From Nonomuraea roseoviolacea subsp. carminata (GTDB lineage: Bacteria; Actinomycetota; Actinomycetes; Streptosporangiales; Streptosporangiaceae), in NCBI RefSeq assembly GCF_024172185.1, contig NZ_JAMZEC010000001.1:6727001-6791000 (forward strand): a stretch of DNA of 64,000 nucleotides. The letters are read 5' to 3'. A model generated the notes under the pieces. The model did not search any database. It was not told where the DNA came from and worked only from the letters and a program-made list of their open reading frames with translations. A program made the translations under genes and the position numbers. Shown in pieces: positions 41,446 to 49,568 of the stretch. Numbering within the stretch: the stretch's first letter is position 1; every line of letters starts with the position of its first letter.

Positions 41446-41566
41446 GCCGGCGCTCGGGGGTTCGGGGGCCGGAGGCCACCGGCCAGGGGGTGTGGGGGAG
41501 CTTGGCTCCCCCACAGTCACAGCCCGAACCCCTCCGCGCGAAGCGCGCCCCCGGGAGGACCTCGCC
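41446..41566 (-). repeat. dispersed double-hairpin repeat, copy C
   Basis: About 121 bp on the reverse strand, closely matching copy A, including GTGGGGGAGC-N3-GCTCCCCCAC. CATCACA (41436-41442) and TGTGATG (41567-41573) flank it as a short inverted repeat, a possible end structure that copies A and B lack. Confidence 0.8.
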
Positions 41567-41576
41567 TGTGATGTTC

Positions 41577-42029
41577 TCAGCCAGTGATGGTCCGCCAGGA
41601 CTGCTCCTCGACCAGCTCGCGGCTGCGCCAGCCGTCGGCGGTGCGGCACACGCGGTGGTGGTACCAGCCGCCGCCCCGCAGCAGCCCGGCGGTGCCGGCC
41701 GCCACCATCTCGCGTGACGGGGCCAGCGTGTCGGTGAACGCGGCGCTCACCGCGGCCTCGTCCAGCCCCGCGGAGCCGGCCCCGTCGAAGCCGATGGTGA
41801 CGGAGCCGATCAGGTGCAGCCGGCCGGGCCACCCGGACAGCACCTCGGCCAGCCATGCCGTCACCTCGGCGCGGGTGCCCCGGATGCCGCCCGCGGAGCG
41901 GTAGTCGATGACGGCGTCGGGGGTGAAGACGTCGTCGAGCAGGTGCCACTGACCGGAGTCGACGGCGCGGGCGTACCGGCCGAGCAGGTCGATGATCTCC
42001 AGCCGGTCGGCGATCTCGCGGAGGTCCAT
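41577..42029 (-). CDS. SnoaL-like (NTF2-fold) protein
   Basis: The 150-residue protein has the nuclear-transport-factor-2 fold used by SnoaL-type cyclases and many steroid-isomerase-like proteins: LREIADRLEIIDLLGRYARA, VDSGQWHLLDDVFTPDAVID, and a C-terminal WYHHRVCRTADGWRSREL sheet. The role is unknown. The start is the ATG at 42029, just inside a TetR-type dyad. An 83-bp piece of the gene is repeated at 37713. Confidence 0.8.
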   Translation of the reverse strand: MDLREIADRLEIIDLLGRYARAVDSGQWHLLDDVFTPDAVIDYRSAGGIRGTRAEVTAWLAEVLSGWPGRLHLIGSVTIGFDGAGSAGLDEAAVSAAFTDTLAPSREMVAAGTAGLLRGGGWYHHRVCRTADGWRSRELVEEQSWRTITG

Positions 42030-42040
42030 CCCTGGATTTA

Positions 42041-42054
42041 ACCAAACGCTTGGT
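42041..42054. promoter_or_regulatory. TetR-type dyad before the SnoaL-like gene
   Basis: ACCAAACGCTTGGT matches its own reverse complement at 12 of 14 positions. It lies 12 bp upstream of the ATG, in an AT-rich island. ACCAAGCGCTTGGT-like sites are typical for TetR regulators; no cognate regulator is adjacent. Confidence 0.5.
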
Positions 42055-42270
42055 AGGTAAGCCAGGAGCTCCCGTGGGGCCTGAAGTCGACGGCCGAACA
42101 CCAGGGCACGCGCTCGTGCAGGGCTGCGGCGCATCGCGGACGCATCGCGGCCGTATCAACGGCACGCCCCAGACTCGGGAGACGTGAGGGACACACGAAC
42201 CGCACAGACCTTCGAGGTGTCCCACAACCGTTCTGCCCGCTCTCCAGCACCAATGACAGGAGAACCTCCC

Positions 42271-42618
42271 ATGTCGACCACCTACGTCATCGCCACAGTC
42301 ATCACCGCCGCCTGGGTCGGCTTCTCCGGCTTCTCGCTGCTGCGCAGGGCCGACTTCGTCACCCAGCCACTCATCGAGTACGGCGTCCCGCAGTCGTGGT
42401 GGCCGCTGCTGGGCGCGGCCAAGGCCGCCGGAGCGGTCGGCCTGCTGGCCGGGCCGGCGGTTCCCGCGATCGGCATCGCCGCCGCGATCGGCCTGGTCCT
42501 GTACTTCGCGGGGGCGGTCGTCACGGTGCTGCGGGCCCGCTCGTACAAGACCGTCGTCTTCCCTTTCCTGTACCTGGCGCCCGTGGTCGTCACCCTGGCA
42601 CTGGGCGCGGCGGTATGA
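42271..42618 (+). CDS. DoxX-like membrane protein
   Basis: The 115-residue protein has four membrane segments (TYVIATVITAAWVGFSGFSL; LLGAAKAAGAVGLLAG; IGIAAAIGLVLYFAGAVVTV; FPFLYLAPVVVTLALGAA), as in the DoxX_2 family. The function is unknown. AGGAGAA lies 8 bp before the ATG. Confidence 0.8.
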   Translation: MSTTYVIATVITAAWVGFSGFSLLRRADFVTQPLIEYGVPQSWWPLLGAAKAAGAVGLLAGPAVPAIGIAAAIGLVLYFAGAVVTVLRARSYKTVVFPFLYLAPVVVTLALGAAV

Positions 42619-42620
42619 CG

Positions 42621-44069
42621 TCAGGGGATGAGGGAGACCTCGGGGAAGCGCGCGTCCGGGGCGTCGAACAGGCGGGTCGGCTCGCCGCGCAGGTGCAGGT
42701 CGAAGAACGCCCCGACATAGGCGCGCTGGGCCGCCACCGACCGGCCGGGGTCGATCGTGCCCACGTAGTCCGCGAGCGGCACCGTGGACAGCTTGGCCGC
42801 GACCTGCGGCAGCAGCGGCTGCAGATCGGTGAACGAGCCGTGGGCCGCGCCCTTGAAGCGCAGCTCCCGCTTCCATCCGGTCGAGGCGCGCCAGAACGAC
42901 CTCCAGCTCGGCTCGCTGTCACGCGTGTGAGCCTCGGCCGCCAGTTGCAGGAACGGCCTGGCCACCCCGCGTGCGGCCACCGGTCCGACATAGGCGCCGT
43001 CGACGTTGACGCCCGCGTCCACACGGGCGTCGTCGCGGGTCAGCTGCGCGGCGACCGAACCGCCCAGCGACTGCCCCAGCACCCCCACCCGTGAGGCGTC
43101 GGGCGCGCCGAGCATCCCCTCGGGCAGCCTGCCGCCGATGGGGCGGCCGTGGGCGAGGGCGGTGACCTGGTCCAGGACGTGGCGCATGTCCGCCAGGCGC
43201 GCCCGCGAGTGCTTGGCCAGCAGCTTGGCGATGACCTTCGGCGTCAGCTTCGCGGGCAGTGGCAGGGCGCGCACCAGACGCCGGCCGGGGAACTCCACCT
43301 GGTCGGCCTCGTAGGTGTGGTCGACGGTGACGACCAGGTAGCCGCGCGAAGCCAGGTCCTCGACCAGGGTGGTGCCGAGCGTGCGCGGCCCGCCGTCCCC
43401 CGAACCGAACAGCACCACCGGCAGCTTCCCCGCACGCGGCTCGACGGGCGCGCCCACCCGGGCATGGGTGCGCGTGGCGGCCCAGGCGACGGCGCCCTTG
43501 GCGACGCCCAGGGGCGGCGCCGAGTGCCGGTCCCAGTCGGCGGCGGCCAGCGGCGCCATGTGCGGCGCGAGCGGCCCGCCGCCCTCGGCCGGGTACCACA
43601 GACTGATCATCAGCTCCCGGTACGGCTTGGCCGCCATCAGCGGATCGGGCCGGGACCGGTCGACCAGCCACATGGCCACGGTCCCGACCGGGTACGGGCC
43701 GCCGGGCGCGGGCAGGCTCACCGCGATCGGGCCGCCGGGCGCGGGCAGGCTCACCGCGATCGGGCCGCCGGGCGCGGGCAGGCTCACCGCGATCGGGCCG
43801 CCGGGCGCGGACAGGCTCACCGGGATCGGGGCGCCGGGCGCGGACAGGCTCACCGGGATCGGGGCGCCGGGCGCGGGCAGGCTCGCCCCGATCGGGCCGC
43901 CGGTGTCGGCTCCGGCCGCAGCCGGGGATGCCGCCAGCACCAGGACGGCCAGGCCCGCGACCACGCCTGCGGCCTTCGAGATGGCGGACTCCCGCCTCCT
44001 GGAGGCAACGGACGCACCCGTGGTCCTGCTCCCTCTGGACAGACCTGTACGTGTCGCGACATAAGACAT
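42621..44069 (-). CDS. exported alpha/beta hydrolase (PAF-acetylhydrolase/dienelactone-like) with tandem-repeat linker
   Basis: The 482-residue protein has a signal or anchor segment (AAGVVAGLAVLVLAASPAAAG), six 11-residue repeats, and a hydrolase domain: PVVLFGSGDGGPRTLGTTL as oxyanion region, nucleophile Ser in VGVLGQSLGGSVAA, and GAAHGSF with the catalytic His. It resembles secreted PAF-acetylhydrolase-like esterases. GAGGAG lies 7 bp before the ATG. It is divergent from the sensor kinase. Confidence 0.78.
   Translation of the reverse strand: MSYVATRTGLSRGSRTTGASVASRRRESAISKAAGVVAGLAVLVLAASPAAAGADTGGPIGASLPAPGAPIPVSLSAPGAPIPVSLSAPGGPIAVSLPAPGGPIAVSLPAPGGPIAVSLPAPGGPYPVGTVAMWLVDRSRPDPLMAAKPYRELMISLWYPAEGGGPLAPHMAPLAAADWDRHSAPPLGVAKGAVAWAATRTHARVGAPVEPRAGKLPVVLFGSGDGGPRTLGTTLVEDLASRGYLVVTVDHTYEADQVEFPGRRLVRALPLPAKLTPKVIAKLLAKHSRARLADMRHVLDQVTALAHGRPIGGRLPEGMLGAPDASRVGVLGQSLGGSVAAQLTRDDARVDAGVNVDGAYVGPVAARGVARPFLQLAAEAHTRDSEPSWRSFWRASTGWKRELRFKGAAHGSFTDLQPLLPQVAAKLSTVPLADYVGTIDPGRSVAAQRAYVGAFFDLHLRGEPTRLFDAPDARFPEVSLIP
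43696..43893 (-). repeat. six 33-bp tandem repeats inside the hydrolase gene
   Basis: Units start at 43696, 43729, 43762, 43795, 43828 and 43861. The first three are identical; the others differ by a few bases. They encode SL(P/S)APG(G/A)PI(A/P)V, a Pro/Gly-rich linker between the signal segment and the catalytic domain. The identity points to recent expansion. Confidence 0.9.
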
Positions 44070-44243
44070 GCGAAAGCTCCTCGAACGGAAAAAGGAACAC
44101 GGCAGTGGACGTTCGACGAGGCTGGCAGCCGGGCACACCCGCGGACGAGCGGCGGAGGTCGCACGCGCGCATGCGACTTTCGGATGACGGTCGTCCTCGC
44201 GAAGGAGCGGGAACGAACTCGCAGGACAACTAGGGTGAAGCGG

Positions 44244-45596
44244 GTGAACCCAGCCGACCGTCCGGCGGCCCGCCTCACCGCGCCGGGCCGGTGGCCGACC
44301 GTGGCCGTCGACGCGACGGCGGGCGCCGCGCTGTTCCTGGCCACGCTCGGGCCCGGCCAGGTGCTGTCCGGCCCCTCATGGTTGCTCGCGTTGCAGACGG
44401 CGCTGGTGGCGCCGCTGGCCTGGAGGCGGCGCGCCCCGATGACGGTCCTGGCCGCGATCGGCCTCGCCGCCGCCGTCCAGTGGGCGCTGGACGTGCAGCT
44501 TCCCGCCGACGCCGCCCTCCTGGTGGCCCTGTACACGGTCGCCGCGCACCGCCCGTGGCGCCACGCTCTCCTGGCGGCGCTCGCGCTGCAGGCCGGGATA
44601 CTGCTGGCCGCCGCCCGCTGGGCGCCGCCCGGCCAGTTCCCCTTCACGGTGGCCGCGCTGAGCGCGATGGCGGCCGCCGCCCTCATGACCGGCCTGTGGA
44701 CACGGGAACGACGGGCGTACGTGACATCCCTGGAACGCGACCGCGAGCAGCGGGCACGGCTCGCCGTCGCCGAGGAACGCGCGCGGATGACCCGCGACAT
44801 GCACGACATCGTCACCCACAACCTGTCGGTCATGGTGGCGCTGGCGGACAGCGCCGCCCACGTCCGCCACAGCGCGCCGGACCGGGCCGCGGCGGCGATG
44901 GAGCACATCGCCGTGACAGGACGCCAAGCCCTGGAGGACATGCGCCGCTCCCTGAGCACCGGCCACGACTTCGCCGCCTCACGCGACCTCACCACCTCAA
45001 GCGACGGCCTCGCCATCTCAAGCGACGGCCTCGCCGCCTCACATGAGCTCGCCGCCTCGGGAGTCGTCGTCACCTCTGGCGGCGACTCTCTCGACGCGAT
45101 GCGGCAGCCCGCGCCCGGGATCGCCGATCTCGGCCCGCTGGCCGAGCGGATGCGCGCGGCCGGGCTGGCGACGCGTCTCCGGGTCACCGGCGACGCCGAG
45201 GCGGTTCCCGCCGCCGCCCAGCTGACGATCTACCGGCTGGTCCAGGAGGCGCTGACGAACACGCTGCGGCACGCGCCCACGACCGGCGCCGATGTGCGGG
45301 TCGATGTGTCGGCGCGCCGTGCCGAGGTGGAGGTCATCGACGTTCCCGGCCTCGTCGCGCCTGCCGACACCGGACCCCGTGACACGGGCCCCGGCGACAC
45401 GGGCCTCCGCGACAAGGGACCCCGCGACCCGAGGCCCCGGGGATCCGGGCCCCGTTCAGGGCTCCGGGGCGAGGGGCGCGGGATCGCGGGCATGCGGGAA
45501 CGGGTGGCCGCCTACGGCGGGACCCTGGACGCCGGACCGGTGGCAGGCGGCGGATGGCGGGTCCTGGCGGTGCTGGATCTACGGCCGCCCCGATGA
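44244..45596 (+). CDS. two-component sensor histidine kinase (NarL-partner type)
   Basis: The 450-residue kinase has four to five membrane segments, a HisKA_3 dimer domain with phospho-acceptor H187 in RMTRDMHDIVTHN, and an ATPase domain with TIYRLVQEALTNTLRHA (N box) and GRGIAGMRERVAAYGG (G box). Two low-complexity insertions are unusual: an SSDGLA-type repeat after the dimer domain, and a DTGPRDTGPGDTGL-type stretch exactly where the D-box DxGxG should be (VEVIDVPGL replaces DDG). The GTG lies 7 bp after TAGGGT, a leaderless start. Confidence 0.82.
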   Translation: MNPADRPAARLTAPGRWPTVAVDATAGAALFLATLGPGQVLSGPSWLLALQTALVAPLAWRRRAPMTVLAAIGLAAAVQWALDVQLPADAALLVALYTVAAHRPWRHALLAALALQAGILLAAARWAPPGQFPFTVAALSAMAAAALMTGLWTRERRAYVTSLERDREQRARLAVAEERARMTRDMHDIVTHNLSVMVALADSAAHVRHSAPDRAAAAMEHIAVTGRQALEDMRRSLSTGHDFAASRDLTTSSDGLAISSDGLAASHELAASGVVVTSGGDSLDAMRQPAPGIADLGPLAERMRAAGLATRLRVTGDAEAVPAAAQLTIYRLVQEALTNTLRHAPTTGADVRVDVSARRAEVEVIDVPGLVAPADTGPRDTGPGDTGLRDKGPRDPRPRGSGPRSGLRGEGRGIAGMRERVAAYGGTLDAGPVAGGGWRVLAVLDLRPPR

Positions 45597-45633
45597 ACGA
45601 AGTGCCGGCCGCGCCGTCCATGGGAGCTCCACG

Positions 45634-46299
45634 ATGATCCGGCTGCTGATCGCCGACGACGAGTCGCTGCTGCGGATGGCCTTCCGCATGGTCTTCGAGG
45701 CCGAGCCGGACATGGAGGTGGCCGGCGAGGCGGACGACGGCGAGCAGGCGGCCCGGCTGGCGCGGCGCCTGCGTCCGGACGTCGTGCTGATGGACGTGCG
45801 CATGCCCGGCCTGGACGGCATCGAGGCCACCCGCAGGATCGTGCGCGACAGCCCGCGCTCGCGCGTGCTCATCCTGACCACCTTCGACCTGGACGAGTAC
45901 GCCTTCGCCGGGCTGCGGGCCGGAGCCGCCGGGTTCCTGCCGAAGAACACGCGGCCACCGGAACTGCTGAGCGCGATCCGCGCCGTCGCGGCGGGGGAGG
46001 CGGCGCTGTCGCCGCGCGTCACCCGCCGCGTGCTGGAGAGGTTCGCGCCGCAGATGACGCCGGGGCCCGCCGAGCGGGACGAACGGCTGGCGCGGCTGAC
46101 CGCGCGCGAGTACGAGGTGCTGACGCAGGTGGCGCGCGGGCTGTCTAACGCCGAGGTCGCCGCGGCGCTGCGGCTGGCGGAGGCGACGGTCAAGACGCAT
46201 CTGAGCCGCGTGCTGGTCAAGCTCGGGCTGCGCGATCGCGCCCAGGTGGTGGTCTTCGCCTATGAGAGCGGCCTCGTCCGCCCGGCTCCGCCGTTGTAG
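45634..46299 (+). CDS. response regulator, NarL/FixJ family
   Basis: The 221-residue protein has a receiver domain (IRLLIADDESLLRMAFRMVF, phospho-acceptor D54 in VVLMDVRMPG, the Lys in GFLPKN) and a LuxR-type HTH (LTAREYEVLTQVARGLSNAE, VKTHLSRVLVKLGLRDRAQV). It lies 37 bp after the kinase gene, its probable partner. Targets are not evident; the divergent hydrolase is a candidate. Confidence 0.9.
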   Translation: MIRLLIADDESLLRMAFRMVFEAEPDMEVAGEADDGEQAARLARRLRPDVVLMDVRMPGLDGIEATRRIVRDSPRSRVLILTTFDLDEYAFAGLRAGAAGFLPKNTRPPELLSAIRAVAAGEAALSPRVTRRVLERFAPQMTPGPAERDERLARLTAREYEVLTQVARGLSNAEVAAALRLAEATVKTHLSRVLVKLGLRDRAQVVVFAYESGLVRPAPPL

Positions 46300-46320
46300 G
46301 TCCCACGGCCAGGCCGGGTT

Positions 46321-47142
46321 TCACAGCCGCCGGACGCGCAGCACACAGGTCAGCATCGGGAGGGTGAACTCGCCGTCGCCGGTCTCGGACCGGCTCGCGA
46401 GGTAGGCGCGGACCCGGCCGAGCGTGGCCGCTCGTTCCCGTTCGGGCATGACCAGCATCCCCGCTCTCGTCGCCAGGGTCTCGACGAGGGAGCCGGCGGT
46501 GCGGCGCTGCCCGTGCGGGAACTCCGCCTGCTCCGGCGAGCCGAACCGGGCGGCCACGCCCGTCCGGGGGAGGTGCATGCCGGCCGTCGCGGCGCGCCAG
46601 CTCGCGGGTGTGTCGCGTGGTCCGACGGCCGCGCTCCCGCCGGCCCGGGCGAGCCCGGCGACCCAGTCGACCCGGTCGTCGAGGACGTTCCACAGGCCGG
46701 CCAGGATGCCGCCGGGCGCGAGGACCCTGGCGATCTCGGGGCCCGCGACGGCCATGTCGAACCAGTGCATGGCGTTGCCCGCCAGCACCGCGTCGACGGA
46801 CCCGTCCGGCAGCGGTATCGCCTCGGCGCTGCCCGGCAGGGCGCGTACCGCCGGCAGCGCGCGGCGCAGCTCGGCCAGCATCGCCGGGTCGGGCTCCACC
46901 GCGACGACGTCGGCGCCCGCCGCGACCAGCGTCGCGGTCAGCTTGCCGGTGCCGGCGCCGAGGTCGAGCACCCGCGGCCCGGACCCGGACCCGGACCTAG
47001 ACCCGGGCCCGGACCCCGACCCGGGCGCGGGCGCGAGCGCCCAGCGGACGGCGGCCTGCGCGTAGTCCGGGCGGTGCTCGGCGTAGGCGGCCGCCGCCGC
47101 GCCGAACGACGAGGCGAGAGCCGATCGGGCGTCCTGTTCCAT
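46321..47142 (-). CDS. class I SAM-dependent methyltransferase
   Basis: The 273-residue protein has motif I VLDLGAGTGKLTATL, DVVAVEPDPAMLAEL and a post-motif GNAMHWFD. The N-terminus carries a Gly/Ser/Pro repeat (PAPGSGSGPGSRSGSGSG), an odd linker before motif I. The substrate is unknown. It is convergent with the response regulator gene. Confidence 0.8.
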   Translation of the reverse strand: MEQDARSALASSFGAAAAAYAEHRPDYAQAAVRWALAPAPGSGSGPGSRSGSGSGPRVLDLGAGTGKLTATLVAAGADVVAVEPDPAMLAELRRALPAVRALPGSAEAIPLPDGSVDAVLAGNAMHWFDMAVAGPEIARVLAPGGILAGLWNVLDDRVDWVAGLARAGGSAAVGPRDTPASWRAATAGMHLPRTGVAARFGSPEQAEFPHGQRRTAGSLVETLATRAGMLVMPERERAATLGRVRAYLASRSETGDGEFTLPMLTCVLRVRRL

Positions 47143-47415
47143 GCGATCACCCTATGCGGGCCCCACCTACCTGCTGAGGCCGCCGGAAAACGGTTTGAGC
47201 CGTCCGTCCGCGTTCCCGTAGGTTGCCTGCGGCCCCGTCGCCGTGAGGACAGAGGACAAAACCGCGTGACCCCGCCTGCTCTTCAGACCTGACACCTTCT
47301 TCCGCTCACCTTCAGGCCGACCCTCTCGTCGGCTCCGCCGGGCTGCCCGCGTGCGCCCGGTCATTCAGCGTTTGAGGTCGCGCGCAATCGGCCTCGTGTC
47401 AGGTCCAGAGAGATC

Positions 47416-47976
47416 ATGTCTTCACAACCTCATACCGTGCTGTCCTGGGTCGTCCGCCGGACCAGGCTGCCTCTGCTGTCGTTGCGGTGCGTGGACTGCG
47501 GGTCGGAGTCGGCCACCACCGGCAAGGGCAGGTTCCGGGTCAACGCCAACGGCAAGCTGCTGCACGTGTGGCTGCTGGTCCGCTGCGTGTCCTGCGATCG
47601 GACGGTCAAGATCGCCGTGTACGAGCGAGCGCCGGTCAGGTCCTTCGACCCGGCCCAGCTCGACCGCTACCACGCCAACGATCCGGAGCTGGTGGCGTCC
47701 ACGCTGCTGGATCCGCTGATCGCCCGGCGCAACCGCTTCACCCTGGACTGGACGGGGGCCTGGCGGCTCGATGCCCAGCCGGTGGGGCTCGCCGAGGCGT
47801 GGCCGGTCCGGGTGGAGGTCGTCTTCGAGGATCCGGTGCCGGTGCGTCCGGACCGGCTCGTCGCGCAGGGGCTCGGCCTCAGCAGGAACGAGATGCTGCG
47901 CCGGGTCAAGTGCGACATCCCGCTGCGCCGTCCGAGGATCGCCGGGTTCACCTTCACCGTGATGGCCGGCGACTAG
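47416..47976 (+). CDS. DUF1062 family protein
   Basis: The 186-residue protein has Cys pairs CVDCGSES and CVSCDRTV, likely a zinc ribbon, and the DUF1062 pattern (RFRVNANGKLLHVWLLVRC, LGLSRNEMLRRVKCDI). Function is unknown. A 273-bp gap with no gene lies upstream; a strong hairpin follows. Confidence 0.75.
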   Translation: MSSQPHTVLSWVVRRTRLPLLSLRCVDCGSESATTGKGRFRVNANGKLLHVWLLVRCVSCDRTVKIAVYERAPVRSFDPAQLDRYHANDPELVASTLLDPLIARRNRFTLDWTGAWRLDAQPVGLAEAWPVRVEVVFEDPVPVRPDRLVAQGLGLSRNEMLRRVKCDIPLRRPRIAGFTFTVMAGD

Positions 47977-47992
47977 CGGAGACGCCGTCCCC

Positions 47993-48020
47993 GGGCGGCT
48001 CCGGCGGTTCGGAGCCGCCC
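47993..48020 (+). terminator. hairpin after the DUF1062 gene
   Basis: GGGCGGCTCC (47993-48002) pairs with GGAGCCGCCC (48011-48020) around an 8-base loop. It separates the DUF1062 gene from the putative RiPP cluster. Confidence 0.7.
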
Positions 48021-48135
48021 AGGGGCGGCGCTCGTCCCCGTGGGCGCGGCGTGAGATGCCACGTGACCTGGCCGGAGCCCGGGGCCGGGGAGGAGCGGAC
48101 GGAGGCGCGGGGCCGGCGATGTACTGTCCGGCGTT

Positions 48136-49233
48136 ATGCATGGACAGCAGCACGCGGTGTCGCCGCACGAGAGCTTCTACCGCGCCTACTCCGCGGCGCA
48201 GGTGGACGCCATCGTCGACGCGCTCGGCCACCGTGCCGAGTTCCCGTACGAACTGACCTACCTCGGTGACGGCAGCGAGATGTGGCGCGAGAGCGAAGTG
48301 CCGTCCCACCCCGGACGCGCGCCGATGCTGAGCGACTTCGACACGCTCCTGACCCGCCACGCCGAGCGGCTCCTCGCCCTCGCGCCGCCGTCGTCGCCGG
48401 TGCGGATCGTCGATCTCGGGCCGGGCACGACGCGTCCCGTGCGCGGGCTGATCCGCCACCTGCTGGACAGGTCGCGCCTGGCCGGCTACCACGCGATCGA
48501 CATCAGCCCCGAGATCCTCGACCTGGCCAGGGAGCACCTCCGCGTCGACTTCCCCGCCCACGCGGAGCGCTTCGAGCTGTGCCGCGGCGACTTCACCGGC
48601 CCCGACCTCGCCCGCGTCCTCGCCGCCGGGCCCGCGTCCGGCCACGACGGCGCTGATCCGGTCCGCTTCGTCGTCCTGGCCGGCGGTACGCCGTACAATT
48701 TCGCCGACCCGGCCCGGCTCCTGCGTCACGTACGTCACGCCATGGGCGACCACGACGTGCTGCTGCTGACGCTGCGCATCGACACCGGCGTGGACCGGCC
48801 GCCGTTCATGGACGAGGTCAGCGTCGGCGGCCCGTACAAGCCCCAGCAACTGGTGGGACTCGACCTGCTCGCCGTCGACCGCTCCTGGTACGTCACCGAA
48901 ACGGGGTTCGACCGCGCTCGCAGCGAGGTCTTCGTCCGGGCGCGCTTCCTGGAGCCGGTCACCGTGACCTTCGACGTCGGCGAGGACCGGCGGACGGTGT
49001 CGTTCGAGCCGGGCGAGACCGTGCTCGTCTGGCGCTACCTCTACCACGACGGCGCGGCGGTGGCCGACCAGCTCACCCGCTGCGGGCTCCGGGTGCGCCT
49101 GTTCGAACACGGTGAGGACAGCCAGGTGGTCCTCGTCGCCGCGACGCCCGCGCCGGGAACGGCGGAGCCGGCGACCGCACAGCCGGGGGAGACCTTCTCC
49201 GGAAGATCGGACACGGCTACGCTCGGCGGATGA
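48136..49233 (+). CDS. EgtD-like SAM-dependent methyltransferase (first gene of putative RiPP cluster)
   Basis: The 365-residue protein has the pattern of the histidine N-alpha-methyltransferase (EgtD, Methyltransf_33) family: FPYELTYLGDGSEMW, then VRIVDLGPGTTRPVRGLIRH as SAM-binding motif I and YHAIDISPEILDLAREHL. EgtD trimethylates free His in ergothioneine synthesis, but no other ergothioneine gene is here; instead two precursor-like peptides, a YcaO and a TfuA gene follow on the same strand. I infer that it methylates the peptide, perhaps the His near its C-terminus. TACTGT lies 8 bp before the ATG with no ribosome site, so the mRNA may be leaderless. Confidence 0.78.
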   Translation: MHGQQHAVSPHESFYRAYSAAQVDAIVDALGHRAEFPYELTYLGDGSEMWRESEVPSHPGRAPMLSDFDTLLTRHAERLLALAPPSSPVRIVDLGPGTTRPVRGLIRHLLDRSRLAGYHAIDISPEILDLAREHLRVDFPAHAERFELCRGDFTGPDLARVLAAGPASGHDGADPVRFVVLAGGTPYNFADPARLLRHVRHAMGDHDVLLLTLRIDTGVDRPPFMDEVSVGGPYKPQQLVGLDLLAVDRSWYVTETGFDRARSEVFVRARFLEPVTVTFDVGEDRRTVSFEPGETVLVWRYLYHDGAAVADQLTRCGLRVRLFEHGEDSQVVLVAATPAPGTAEPATAQPGETFSGRSDTATLGG

Positions 49234-49236
49234 TCG

Positions 49237-49251
49237 CCGGTGCAGGACCGG
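49237..49251 (+). promoter_or_regulatory. conserved stem-loop in the leader of precursor gene 1
   Basis: CCGGT-N5-ACCGG, 22 bp before the ATG. The same stem with a different loop lies at the same place before precursor gene 2, so the structure rather than the loop is kept. Confidence 0.55.
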
Positions 49252-49273
49252 CCGACGACGGAAAGGTCGGCGG

Positions 49274-49414
49274 ATGAACCTCAACCTCCCCACCGCGGCG
49301 GAACTCCGCGGCGAGCAGACCAGCGTGATCCAGATGGCGAGCAAGGACTCGTCCTGGGTCGTCAAGCTGAAGGACAACGACGATCTCGAACCCGCCGACG
49401 TCCACGGCGCGTGA
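49274..49414 (+). CDS. putative RiPP precursor peptide 1
   Basis: The 46-residue peptide begins MNLNLPTAAELRGEQTSV and ends with NDDLEPADVHGA. It matches peptide 2 at 32 of 46 positions, and the last 17 residues (from VKLKD to HGA) are identical. The centre SKDSSWV has Ser where peptide 2 has Cys. Such twin small genes directly before YcaO and TfuA genes are the hallmark of thioamide- or azoline-forming RiPP loci. AAAGG precedes the ATG by 7 bp. It was missed by simple length filters. Confidence 0.82.
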   Translation: MNLNLPTAAELRGEQTSVIQMASKDSSWVVKLKDNDDLEPADVHGA

Positions 49415-49484
49415 CGGTTCGGACTCCGGCGCTGAGACGCCGGCGCGGCGGACCCCGGAGCCCGCGCCGGTACTTCGAGGTAGC

Positions 49485-49518
49485 AAGTCTTTTCAGGAAG
49501 TTCAGACTTGGCTAAACT
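49485..49518 (+). promoter_or_regulatory. promoter with dyad before precursor gene 2
   Basis: TTTTCA (49490-49495) and TAAACT (49513-49518) are 17 bp apart in an AT-rich island. AAGTCT (49485-49490) and AGACTT (49504-49509) form a perfect dyad across the -35 region, a likely operator. Confidence 0.6.
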
Positions 49519-49531
49519 TTGCGATCGATCG

Positions 49532-49546
49532 CCGGTGCGATACCGG
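49532..49546 (+). promoter_or_regulatory. conserved stem-loop in the leader of precursor gene 2
   Basis: CCGGT-GCGAT-ACCGG, 22 bp before the ATG, the counterpart of the element at 49237. The flanking sequence GAAAGGTCG-N-CGGATG is shared too. Confidence 0.55.
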
Positions 49547-49568
49547 ACGACGACAGAAAGGTCGACGG

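Noticed and set aside
43696..43893. Regular 33-bp repeats as a CRISPR array
   Set aside because: The units are contiguous with no spacers and lie in frame inside a coding sequence.
48136..49233. Ergothioneine biosynthesis (egtD) operon
   Set aside because: The methyltransferase is EgtD-like, but egtA, egtB, egtC and egtE partners are absent and RiPP-type genes follow.
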